In this document: in pieces, positions 24,970-38,250 of the stretch | Position numbering within the stretch: the stretch's first letter is position 1 | Layout: every line of letters begins with the position of its first letter | Source of the DNA: Catonia carolina | Lineage: Eukaryota; Arthropoda; Insecta; Hemiptera; Achilidae | Assembly: GCA_035578175.1 (NCBI GenBank) | Contig: JAQMRL010000005.1 | Coordinates: forward strand, 55,657,722 to 55,721,721 | DNA length: 64,000 bases | Reading direction: 5' to 3' | The notes under the pieces: generated by a model | What the model was told of the DNA's origin: nothing | Databases searched by the model: none | The model's input: only the letters and a program-made list of their open reading frames with translations | Made by a program: the position numbers and the translations under genes

Positions 24970-27900
24970 CTAAATTTGTCTGATAATAAAATGATATTAA
25001 GAACACATTTCAAAGAAAAAAATCATAAAATGACGAGAAATTTGTAAGTAAACTAAGATCATCCTTAAATTCTATAGCCGGCAATAACATTTTTCTAGAC
25101 TGGCAGAGAATTTCTAGCATATGGGTCACTGAACAGTAAAGAAATCATTAAAAATTTGCTATAAATCACAAACCTTATCACGTGACTTATCAAAATAACA
25201 AAAAACTTAGGAAAATAGAATAAATAGATTATTGAAACTTTAATCTGACAGTTACGAATGCTAAAGCTATTTGAAAACAAATTTTAGACAAATATTTTTC
25301 TAAAATTTCAGAAGACACTACTGTTTGAAACTTTCTTATGCACTACTTTCAAAATTCTTTATACCAACGAATTGTTACTTTTAATATTTATTTAAAAATA
25401 AAACCAAAATACGATTCTATGTTCAAAACTGAAGAAAATATACAAAAACACATCATGTAACCCAAGAAATAACCAAATTCAGCTCTACGATAGCGTGGTT
25501 TCAAGAAAAAAAAATGTATAAAAATATTTTTATACATTACTAAACTATTGTACAAAACAGCAACGCTGTCTGTGATGAATTTAAAACTAAACCGACAATA
25601 TTGCAGTGCTACAAAACAAATTCGAATTTGCAACACGATCGGTTCAAGAACTGGTAACATCGTCTCAAAATTGACGACTGCCGGCTCTAGGGTTAAACTG
25701 CAGATGTAGTAATCTCCACTGTCTATTTTGAAACCAAAGTTCCCAAAAGTAAACAAGAGTGATGGCCAATGGATTCTTAGTGTCATGTTGATATTTTCAA
25801 TAGTACATAAATACAGAAGAATGGGGAAGAATCGGGAGGTACTGACCACTATCAAGTCTCGAAAGCTACAGTACTTCGGGCACATTATGAGAAATGCAAC
25901 CAGATATGCCCTCCTGCAAGCCATTCTACAAAGGAAAATTTTTGGAAAGCGGGGACCAGGTAGAAGAAGAACATCCTGGTTGAAGAACCTCAGAGTCTGG
26001 TACAATACAACTTCGGTACGGCTTTTCCGAGTTGCTGCAGACAAGATGAAGATTGCCATGATGATCGCCAACATTCGTAACAGATAGGCACATCAAGAAG
26101 AAGAAGACATAAATACAACAAATTGCTTGGTGGCACAATAAATAACAATGCTACCACTAATAATGTACTTTAATTATATTTTCATCAATAGTTTTATTAT
26201 AAAATTATTTTTAATTAAAATAATATTAATAATTATTGAAACATTACTTGTGATTAGATGAAGAATCATGTGGAGGTTTCCTGACAGTAGACGATGAAGC
26301 AGCTCTACGCTGAGCTTCAGCTGGTCGTGATGGACTGGAACGATATGGCAACGAGCTAGGACGTACAGCTGGTATAGAACTTCCTTTAGCTGGTAAATCC
26401 ATTCTGCTAGGTCGTGTTCTTGCACGAAGGGGCATAACAGGTTCATTTAGTCTGCTTCTACACAAAAAAATAAATTTCTTAACTTAAAATTTTGTGAGTA
26501 TAAATATATATATAGTTTCCTTATGAGTTCTATCAAACAAAGGAGATATCAACCGCTTTTAGAATTTCTGTGAAAGAAGATCAAACAAATTCAAACATCA
26601 AGTATATAAAGAATTTTTCTTCTAATTCCATAGAAAAAAAATTAAAAATTTTGTAATCACAATAACCTTTAGGTTTTTAATTTTACTTCTGACTCTTATT
26701 CATATCAAGGCTAATGCTCATAGGTAATAGAGGAAATTAGAAAAAATTACTGGGAATTGAACCCTGGATCTCTGGCAGAGAAGCCAGTTGTGCTGGTCAA
26801 ACCAACATACTCCTTCAGTTCAAGAGAAATACAAATGCTTTAGCTTTTCTATTTAACTACGAAGGAACAAATGTGCCAAACTTCAGTTCACTGAGGTGGT
26901 CATGAAGTTAGAAAATTAAGCGAGTCATTAAGTCTCAGTCAGTGATGACTTTTGCATGTGTATACACAGATGAATAATAAACAAAGATCAATTGGTACAA
27001 TGTTCAATTTTGAACATAAAAAATCCAGAAACTAGTTTAAATCAATCAACAACATACAAACATAAACAAAAAATTAGTTGAGTAAATATAGAATTCTATT
27101 TTATATAATATAAATTTTATTAACCTTTTCAATTGCCAATTACAAGCAGGTGAGGTGTTAAATTATTTGCACTCAATTTGCTAATTCCAGGACTACAAAA
27201 CATAGTTCTGTTTCTTATCACATGGTCAGCCAATTATATGACTGAAGCATTTACGAACAGAAGAGGTAGAGGTGTACGAGACACTAGTCAGAGTTATCTC
27301 TTTTGAGAGTAATGAATTTCATTGTATAGCCAGACCACGTGGTGAATGACATGAAGGTGTTATTCATAGGGTGGAAGCAGATGCTTTTCAGAGGGCCTGG
27401 CATGCTGCTAATAAGCATACTTTTATAAGCTAATAAGCATAGGAAGGCAATGATAATCCAACTTACTCCTCGTACTACTTAGTAAAGCCTCTAGAGGTTC
27501 AAACCAGCCTTTCGACTGATGACCTAAACAACAACACAACCTTTCCAGCTGCCTTGATCATTATTATCATCTACTTACACGTATTTTGATGGATCTACCA
27601 TCATCAGAGTAGATAAAAATCATGCGAAACTAACAATTTTTTAAAAACTACAAAAGATGTTGCATCTTCAGAGTCATTTATATAAAACTGTTCCATTATT
27701 CTACCAATCAAATAAGTTTGGTAAGACAAACATTTTAATAAACAGAAACAGTCCAATAAAGAAAATTAAAGCTTTATTTTTGAATGAAAACAAACATAAA
27801 AATTGATTAACCCTTCTAAGCCGGGCAGCCCATATATGGTTGTTAGATGACGAGTGTGTAAGTACTCAACAGTTTGTGTAATCGTGAAGGTCAGTGTATG

Positions 27901-30900
27901 CGCACACCAGTAAACATTAATAGTTAAATAGTAGCTGAACGTATAGAGAATAAAGTAGCTATTTAGAAACAAAATCAGGTTAGTGGGAAATTTTCTATTG
28001 ATTTGTGAATGTTGGGATACCACTCAATTCCGGTTTTTTGAAGTAAACTGTGTGAAGGCTGTATCTCATTTAAAAATAAGAGTTATAACCGCGTTTGAAA
28101 GCTTGAATGATAAAGGTAGGCAAATTGTTCATGTTGCTATTATAACAAAACCGATTGCATTGAAAATTACCTGTACAAGGAAATAAACGCACCAAAATTT
28201 GTAGAATAACCTATTTTCAGACATTCTTCACAATGGAGCTAAAATGTTCCAATATTATCTTTTATAATTTTTTTCTACACGCACGTGTTCACAAAATTCC
28301 ATGCTTTCATATACTACCATATATCATATAAATAACTGTAGGAATGGGTCAATGCCTTCAGCTCAAAGAGAGAAATAGTTTCAGCCTACGTATTACCACA
28401 GAATCCATATTTACTTGACTCTTACATACGCTTGAATAGTCGCATAGTGTGGTAAGGGAGGGCGTTTGATACATCAGATTTTTTGCTAGACATTTTTCTA
28501 TAATACCAGACTTCAAAAAAAATAAATAAAAATAAAAAATATTTATTGCTAAGTTTTGAAAAAAAAAACGCGCGACTTAGCATAAATTACAATAATGTTT
28601 TTGTAAATTCGCTGTAACTGGTGTAAAAAAACGGAGTTTCATGTTTGTTTTTTTTAAAACATCTCTCTCAAAGTTTTCTTATGTCTCATAAAAATTTCAA
28701 TTTTTTTGGATAAGGATGGATAAAAAAGCAAAGTCTATCGGTGCGATCACAGAATTAGTGTTTGAAGAGTTAATATTCTAAAACCTATCAGTCCCACAAG
28801 GATTAAAACAGTTTTTACAGATAAAAACATTAAATTCTTGAGTAATATTCTTGTTTATTTAAATATTAATAACATGATAAATACCTTGCAGTAGAAATAG
28901 AAGGTTTACGAAGTTGACTAGGTAATGATAATGGTTTCTTTAATACTGGTCGTTCAGTCACATTATTATTTCTTGCAGGACTTTGTGTGGTAGTAGAAGA
29001 AGGAGATGGTACTGATGCTGGTGGCCGAACTGGTGAAGTTACTGGACGAGGTATTCGTGATCTAGGAGTGCTGTAATGAGACAAGTTGAAATATTAAAAC
29101 ATGAACTACAATATTCAACAAAATCACAAAATATTTCTATTTAGACAAAAAACATTTTAATCAATCCATTTGATCCAATCAAGTTTATGCAAAGTAATGT
29201 TTCAATTTCAAGACTTTATAAAACTAAAAATCCCATTTTTTACAGATTTTGATAAAAAAATCCCTTTCATGAGAAAACATGTCTCATTGGCGGTGGAAAT
29301 TTTTAAAAAGGCTTACCTTTGACCTATGGTAAAAACCATTAGTGATTTCTGAATCTACTCCTTAAGAGGAATCAAATGACACTATTTTTGTTTCCAAATC
29401 CAAGTTCCTTGTCCCGTAACTTTGATAATAGTTACTTGACTTTTGGTCAAAACCAGAACTTCAAACCTAATGATTTCTGTATCTACTCTTAAAAAGAAAT
29501 TGAATGACACTATTCTTGTTTCAAAATTTCAACTGTGATTTCTTGAAATCCGGTTTTGGGTCAAAACCAGAACTACAAACCAAATTTAAGGCCCACTAAC
29601 TTTACGTGTAGATTATAAATCCAAAAACCGTTTGTTGCTGTGTTTTGTAATTTCTAACTGATTTCTTTACTTCCAGTTTAGGGTTCACTTCTGGTCGAAA
29701 CCAGCACTTCAAACCCAATATAGGCCCAACAACTTTTTGTGTAGATTATGAATCCGAAAACCGTTTCTTGTTATCTCTTGTAATTTCTAACATCTGGGTG
29801 TGACAGATGGTCTAAGGAAAATGATAGATGACAATTTTAAAAATTGTCACCATGTATCTTCAAGTACAAGTTTGTTATTGTAACAAAAATATTTTAATAA
29901 TACCTGGATTTGATGGGAGAAGCAGTCGGAGATGTGTGTGCACTAGAAGCCGGTGTATCACGACCACTTAACATCTCCCATTTCATTTGTAACCTCCTGA
30001 ATTTACCATTACCACTACCATCAGTATCATCAGATTCACCCTCCTGATTACTGCAATGACCGATTCCAGTTTCCAAACTAAAATATAAACAGTTTGTTTA
30101 TGTTATTATATTTCTGTATACAAAAGAGACAAGACAAATAACATTCAATATTTCATGAACTGTTGTTCATCACCTTCTCCCAACATAATGTACAGTTAAA
30201 ATACATCTTCATCAATTTTTTCAGTAACTTAAGTCGTTTTATAGCCGATTCTCTAACAGAGGAATCAGAACTTAGAAGGGTTAACGATAGATATACAATG
30301 CAACAAACACAAAAACTTGAAAAAAATGGTACTGAAAGGTTTAACAACAAGGTGAAAACTTTAGAACACGAATGAATCAGCTAATAGTTTGATGGGTACT
30401 TATGTTTTATCAATACTAAGTTGCTTTATTAATAAGATTTCATTAGACAAATCAGCAAAATTTTTTTTAATACACTATTAAAAAAATCTCCCAACTATTT
30501 CTACTGATTTTTATACAGATTTAAATTAATTTAAATAATATATTATGCCTTGGAGTCTTGAATGCTTAATGATTTCTTGACTAAAAGACTTGAAGTATTT
30601 GAGATGTGGCCTAACAGAAGGATATTGAGTCTCTTAGGTGGATCGTGTCTCTAATGAGAAGATATTGATATGCTAGCAGAGAAATCAAAAAAAGTCATTA
30701 ATACGATAAAGATTAGGAAGCTCGAGTATTTGGGATATAAGATATGGGTTGCTGCAATCTATATAGCAAGGAAGAATGGCCAACCCATGTAGCATGGGGA
30801 GAAGACATATTTTCTGGTTGAAAAAGTCTGAGAATGTGGTACTCAACACAGCTGTTTCGAGCAGATTTCCAGAACAGATAGGAAACTAAAGATGAAGAAA

Positions 30901-33900
30901 TATAATTTCAATTACCTGTCAGTATAATCTTCTTCCGTATCATCAGGTGCCAACCTTTCAAAAGCATTGGCTAATTTAGAACCAATATGGATTCCACTCC
31001 ATCGCTTGCGAACTGTACTAGCAATATCACTGACAACTGAGAATCCATTGACTGAGTCAACACAAGATCGTGGCCTTGTTGTGCATAGTTCTGTAAAAAA
31101 TGTTTAAAAACCATTAGTTTACAATAAAATATGATAATTATCACATCAGCTAATAAACATATCACTATCAAATGGCCTTAAAACAGGATTTATGGAATTG
31201 AAAGAAATATTAAACGAAAAATCTATAGCCCCAGAAATGAAAATGGTTTTCAGTAAAGTCTAATCAGGAAATTTACAAGAACACAGAAAAAATAGACAAA
31301 GCAACGACTAAAAGACGAATCAGGTTCTATGAACTCATGAATAAAATTAATAATAAAAATAAACAAGAAAATATTTGAATAAGTTAGTTACATTAGAAGC
31401 ATGCTTGGAACAATTAAGAAACTAAAGAAGGATATCACAAATCTTGAAGAACTTCAAAGATAAATGAAGGAACTAAAAGCAGGAAGGCAAAAATCTGAAT
31501 AAGAAATAATTTTGTAAATGTTGACCTGTATGACCATTTTGGTCCATTTTAAAATTGATAAAAATTTTATCGTTACAACAAAATTTGGAATACTCAAAGA
31601 AAATACAAATGGAGTAGTGTGAAATTATAAAAATAGTTCACAACCATGTAAATTATTTCAGTATATCATAACCAATTAAATTACAATAACATTTCTGAAA
31701 TTATATAATAATAACATACTCATATAATGGTATATTCTGTCATTTAGACTTCACTAAATCATAAATTATTTCTTCAAAACTAAGGTTTTTAAGGAAAAAC
31801 CTAGAGAAGATTTTCAACTAATTCTGATAATAGCCACCAGATTTGTTAAATATTCTATTTACAAAATTGTATTACAGGTAAATCTGTTTAATATTGGGTT
31901 CTACAATGTAATTTAGTCCAAAAAAACTCTTTCCACTTTGATCTTTCAGTTACAAAATTGGTGCCACTGTTTTCCCAATCTTTATCTGAAATCATCAGCC
32001 CACCTTCTTTGAGGCCACCCAACACTTTGTTGTACAATCTCCATCTTTGTCTCTCTATTATCTTTTTCGTCCATCTTGTATCACCTTCACCAGCAATATG
32101 ACCAGCACAACTCTATTTTCACTTGGGAACCTTGATGATGACAACTTTCACTCTCATTGAGATGTGGGACTTATGTACAGCATCGTTCTTTCTAATAATC
32201 TTCGTAAAAAATGGTTATTGGTACAAAATGTTACATTAGCCATAAAAAAAAATTTAGTTTAGACATTACAGATGCAAACATACTATACAGAATGCTTAAA
32301 GAACATGTACATCCATCTAAATATATTTTGTTTGTAAACTTTTCTTAAAAACTGTCATTTGCTGCCACATTAACAGAATATCTGGCGTAATATTGTTGTA
32401 CCATATGATTAATTACCTTGTGTAGGAGTAGGTTCTTCTTCTGATGTTGTGCCAAGTCCACTCTGTATAGAATGTACCAACTTTCGTAAAGTCCACGAAC
32501 TTTTACTACTTGTACTGCTGCCTCCACTATGGCTCGGTGACAATGGGACTCTCTGAAAAAAAAATAACAGATTTATCACACTGTTACAAATCTGGGAATG
32601 AAATTTTCTAATCCCAATTTTCAACTTTAAAATTATTAGAATATTTACTCAAGGTCTGGAGAGATTTCTGAATTTTCTAACCTAATAAATTCTATCAATG
32701 TATGCTAACATTTTAAGTACTCTCTGATAAGTTACCAATGTAAATATGAAATTAGTTACAGAAATAAACAATGACCAAGTCCGGGGTGTAGTGATTAGCA
32801 TACTACACTGCAAAGTGGAAAGTCCAGGGTTGTAATTTCTGGGTAGAGTTGGGAAAATTATTACATGTTCAAACCCACAATTCCTTGACCGAAATCAGTC
32901 ACTAATGAACTAGCTGTTGCAACTTAAAATAAACTGAAAAAATTACACAATCTATTTATTTTTTTTTGTTAGAAGAAATAACAAAAAAAATTATTACAAA
33001 GATAAAAAAGTATTGCAGAGAAAATGCAACACTGGCCCCCTCCGTGTCAAAGTGGTTAGCGCGCTAGCCTGCTAAAAGGAGGTCCCAGGTTCAATTCCCA
33101 GCTAGGGTCTGGCAATTATAACATGCCAAAATCTCTGTTACAGTTTATTAACCTACTGTAGTTGCTAATAATCAAGCTATTGACGCAACTTAAAAAAATA
33201 AAAAAACAAATGCAACACTTACCCCTAATTGTAACAAACTCTGATGTAACTGTCTAGTTTCATACAATGGATCAAGTTTAAATGGAATTTGAGTAAGGCT
33301 TCTGATTGATGTTAAAAGGCGATCAGAGAGAGCTCTGCTTTTAGCATTTCCTTGACATGCTGTTAGTAACAAACCATCGTCTTGATAATGCTTACGCAGC
33401 ACACTTTCTCTTGTTCTTAAATAACTCAACCAGACATCTAATCCTTGTACACTGTAAAAGAGCAAATAATAATTAATGCACACAGAAAAAAAATCATAAG
33501 TAAGACTGAATTATCATTACAATAACAGTTAAAAAAAGATTTTATTTCATTTTAATTAAAATAATCTTGACAGAAAAACGGCTGCCTCCATATTGTAGTG
33601 GTAGAGCGCTAGCCTACAACGCAGAGGGCCTGGGTTTGATTCCCAACTAGAGTATGGAAATTTTTAGAAGTTAAAACCCACTGTTGCATAATCCACCACA
33701 GCTGCTAATGGAGTCAGCTGTATACATGTTTACGATATAGTTGTGTTTTTTATAGTGCTACTCTATTTGAAGAAAATTTCTTTATAAACTGTCAGTTAAT
33801 GGTAAAAATATACCTGTTATATTGGGCAACTGTCTACAAGAGTTTTTTTTGATAAGTATTTCGTTTTTTTTTTTTTTTAGATAATAATAATAATTGTTTT

Positions 33901-36900
33901 TGAATATTTTGTTATAAGCTAGAGGTTAGGTTGAATCTAAAAATTTAACTATAAACAACAATGTACAATGGGCTGAAACGCCCTTCTTCTTCTTCTTCAT
34001 CTTCCTCCAATGAGCAGAGTAAGCTAGCTCGCCAATCTACGATGAATAATCAAGAAGGCATTGATTCCATGTACGTAGAAGCAGATGATTTCCAGAATAC
34101 ACCTGATTGGCAAACTGTACCAATTTTAAAAAGCAAATCAGCTGATAAATTAGTAGATTCAAATGTTAATAATATTTCATTAAAAAATAGATTCAGCTGT
34201 TTGCCTGTTGAAGAAAATAACGTTTCTCAACAAAAAAAGATTAAAACTCCACCTATAATCCTATACGGCATAACAGATATTAACAAATTGATAGAGTTAT
34301 TTGATAAATCGGTTTCTAAATCAGACTATTTAATTAAATCATTTAGTAATAAACAATTAAAAGTTATATCAAGTAATGTTGATGTTTACAAAAAATTAAT
34401 AGCGGTTATTCGTGAAGTGAATTTAATCGGTCATACATTTAGTAGGAAAGAAGAACGCGCTTACCGAATAGTAATAAAAAATTTACATTACTCTATTCCA
34501 ACTTCTATTATTAAAGAAGAAATTGAAAAACATGGGCACAAAGTCAGAGGTGAAATTGTTAATGCTCGCCACCGCGTAACTAAAGAACCAATTCCTATAT
34601 TTTTTGTTAATCTTGAACCGCAAGAAAACAACAAAGACATTTTTAATATCAGGTATATTTCGAATTGTTGCGTTAATATCGAACCACCTAGAAAAAGTAA
34701 CCACATAGTTCAATGTAAACGTTGCCAACAATACGGCCACACCAAAAACAATTGCATGCGTCCCTATCGTTGTGTAAAGTGTGCGCAGAGCCATAATACA
34801 ACTGACTGCCCAAAGACAGATCGAAACACACCAGCAACATGTGCATTGTGTTTAGATAATCATCCTGCGAATTATAAAGGTTGCCGCATTTACCAGGAAA
34901 TAATGAACAGGAAACGTGGAAACAAGAATACCCCTACGACTGATTCACAACCTAAGAATATCAGATCATTCAATGCAAATAATGAACACTTTCCTAAATT
35001 AAAACAAACCAGACAAAATGTTATTATTGATAACAGTCAAACTACACCATCTGTGTCATACGCAGATGTACTGCAGAACAAAAGGGAAGATTCTGACATA
35101 GTAACAAAACTCAATAAAGTATCTGAACAGATTGAATTATTGGTTAGTCAAATGAGTAATCTGATGGGATTATTGACAACCGTTGTCAATAAACTGTTTA
35201 AATGAAATTCCTACGAATTGCGGAGTGGAATGTCAACGGTCTTATTCGGAGGCGACAGGAAGTAGAAGTTTTTCTGAAGGTTAACAAAATAGATATTCTT
35301 CTCATATCTGAATCTCACCTTACAAACCCTGATTTTTTTAGACTATATGGATATACACTCTACAACGCCAATCATCCGGATGGTAACGCTCATGGAGGCA
35401 GTGCTATTCTTGTTAAAAATTCAATAAAACATCACGAGTTGCCAGCATGCACATCAGATCATCTTCAAGCGACATCGATACAATTACACGATTGGTTTGG
35501 TCCTCTGGTAATTTCATCTGTTTACTGTCCGCCGAGGCATCGGATAACGAGAAATGTGTTCCAGAATTATTTCCATCTCCTTGGAAATCGATTTATCTCA
35601 GCGGGCGATTGGAATGCTAAACATACGTATTGGGGATCTCGCCTCATTACACCTCGTGGTCGGGAACTGAAAGTGGCCATAGATTTGGGAAATAATTATA
35701 ATATCTTGTCTACCGGACAACCTACATACTGGCCAACAGACCGAAATAAAATCCCTGATTTATTGGACTTTGGTATCACAAAAGGTATCAGTAGGTTTTA
35801 TACAGATGTGGAAAGCAGCCTAGACAGTACATCAGACCATTCTCCAATCATAATTACAATCAGTACACATATTATTCTACGACAAAAACCTCCCACTTTA
35901 TATAACAAATACACAAATTGGACTTCCTTCTCAGCTTTTATTCATGACAACATTAACCTCAACATACCTTTAAAAGTATCGGACGACATAGATGAAGCAG
36001 TTCAACACTTCACAAACATCATTCAAAAAGCAGCTTGGAGTAGTACACCGGAAGATACAGTCACAGAATACGATAATATGAATTACCCACGTGAAATTTT
36101 GGAAAAAGTAAGAGAAAAAAGAAGATTACGGCGTGTATGGCAAAATAGCAGACACCCCGCAGACAAAACCGCATTCAACCGAGCATCAAAAGAACTAAAA
36201 GATTTATTATTCACTATAAAAAATAATTCTTTTCGAACCTTTTTAGAAAATTTGTCTCCCAACGAAACAACAGATCACTCGTTATGGAAAGCCACTTCTA
36301 AAATAAAAAGACCAATTCAACATACTCCTCCACTCCGACGTGATGATGGGAACTGGGCTAGAAGTGATGAAGAGAAAGCCGATTTGTTTTGTGACTACCT
36401 AAGTGATGTATTTCAACCTCATCCTTCTGTCGGAATTGACGAAAAAGAAATTCACGAGTTTATGGAAATACCAGTGCCTATGGACTTACCGATAGAACCT
36501 TTTACTGTTGGCGAGATACAACAAGTAATCAATCACCTTCCATCAAAAAAGGCTCCGGGATTTGACTTAATTACGTCTGAAGTCATCAAACATCTTCCTG
36601 TCAGGGCATTAACTTATCTTCAAATTCTATTCAACAGTATCTTGCGAACGACACATTTTCCTTCTCAATGGAAAGTCTCGCAAATAATAATGATTCCAAA
36701 ACCAGGTAAACCACCAAATGAAATGTCTTCATATAGGCCAATTAGCTTACTGCCTCTTCTTTCCAAGGTCTTTGAAAAATTGTTTTTAAAGAAGCTTCAG
36801 GGGATTCTAATACAACAGAATGTTGTTCCAGACCATCAATTTGGATTCAGAAGCGGTCACTCTACTGTGGAGCAAATACATCGGGTAGTGAATATGATAT

Positions 36901-38203
36901 CTGACACATTAGAAAGGGGAGATATCTGCTGTGCTCTTTTTCTAGACATATTAAGAGCCTTTGACAAAGTGTGGCATATTGGTCTTTTATACAAATTAAA
37001 AACAATTTTACCTTATCCGTTTTATTTTGTTCTTAAATCTTTTCTGGAAGGTAGGATATTTCAAATTAAATGCAGAGGTGCATACTCAAAATTTGGAGAA
37101 ATAAACTCCGGGGTTCCTCAAGGATCTATACTTGCTCCAATATTATACGTAATATTTACCGCTGACATGCCTCTAAACCAATCAGTACTTACCGCTACGT
37201 ACGCTGATGATACAGCAATTCTTTCATCTGACAATAACGCTACAGAAGCATCAAATAAAGCTCAAATATACTTAGACGAAGTGCTACTATGGTTGAACAA
37301 ATGGAGACTAAAAGCCAACGCAAATAAATCCGTCCAAGTTACGTTTACTATGAGAAGAGAGGAATGCCCATCAGTACTCCTAGGTAATGATGTACTCCCA
37401 CAACAAGATCATGTGAAGTACCTCGGCTTGCATCTAGATCGGAGATTAACTTGGCGACATCACATAGTATGTAAACGGAACGAGCTTAATTTAAAATACA
37501 TGAGGTTTAACTGGTTGTTAGGAAGAAGATCACAATTATCTGTTGAAAATAAGGTCTTGATCTACAATACAATTTTCAAGCCTGTTTGGAAGTATGGCGC
37601 TCAGCTTTGGGGTACATCCAGCAGATCCAATTTAGAAATGATACAACGCTTCCAAAATAAAGTATTAAGATCGACGAGTAACGCTGGGTGGTTTATAAGA
37701 AACTTGGAAATACATAACCATCTTCGTATCCGTACCGTAACAGAAGAGATAAGAGAGCTGAGCCTCCGGTACCAGCTAAGATTAAACAATCACCAGAACC
37801 ACCTGGCATTAAATTTACTGGACAACAGTGAGGAAACGAAGCGCCTCAAAAGACATCACATCCTCGACTTAGACCAACGATTTTAATACATACACCAAGT
37901 TAAATTCACCACTCATCCTCATCACACTTTTTAATCTAAAGTGAAATTTCAAATTTTTATTTATTTTACTTTTTTATTGTTAACTTCTTTTGCATTGTTT
38001 ACTTCATTTTTTTTGTTTACTTCTTTTACATTGTTTTTGTTAATTTTGTAACTTTACAACATTTCTTAGCTTTTATTAACTTTATTTTCTAATTTTATTT
38101 AGTTGAAGTGAGAGCAAAGGCTGTCTACTTCACTCGCGTAAGTTTAGTTCTTGTAAAATGATTTGCTTAAAGCCACATTGTAAGGCTGATTGTAAATAAA
38201 TAA

Positions 38204-38250
<47 letters not shown>

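Larger units (their letters stand above)
21075..26247. other. Last intron of the RUSC gene
   Basis: Holds a minisatellite (21831-21913), a palindromic repeat (22377-22580), LINE fragments (22720-23110, 25800-26105) and the foldback at 23909-24919. A short + strand frame at 21652-21849 has no recognisable family. The rest is AT-rich. Confidence 0.6.
26458..28884. other. Intron 18/19 of the RUSC gene with repeat debris
   Basis: Contains a reversed SINE remnant (about 26745-26812), a dispersed repeat (27235-27545) and a GGATC(T/C)ACC palindrome relative (27570-27690). From 27805 a TTAACCCTT... sequence resembles a piggyBac end but has no visible partner end. No host exon seen. Confidence 0.5.
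33710..38247 (+). mobile_element. Full-length, apparently intact Jockey-type non-LTR retrotransposon
   Basis: About 4.5 kb: a 250 bp 5' UTR, two overlapping open frames, a roughly 320 bp 3' UTR with AATAAA near 38194 and a 41-base poly(A). It is flanked by GCTGCTAAT at 33701-33709 and 38248-38256, the target-site duplication. It lies in RUSC intron 13/14, antisense to the gene. Confidence 0.93.

Noticed and set aside
25388..26074. - strand frame of 228 codons
   Set aside because: It is antisense to a recognisable LINE tail on the + strand and is hydrophobic by composition only.
27805..27860. A second piggyBac element starting with TTAACCCTT
   Set aside because: A similar start occurs at 54797, but I found no matching right end for either.
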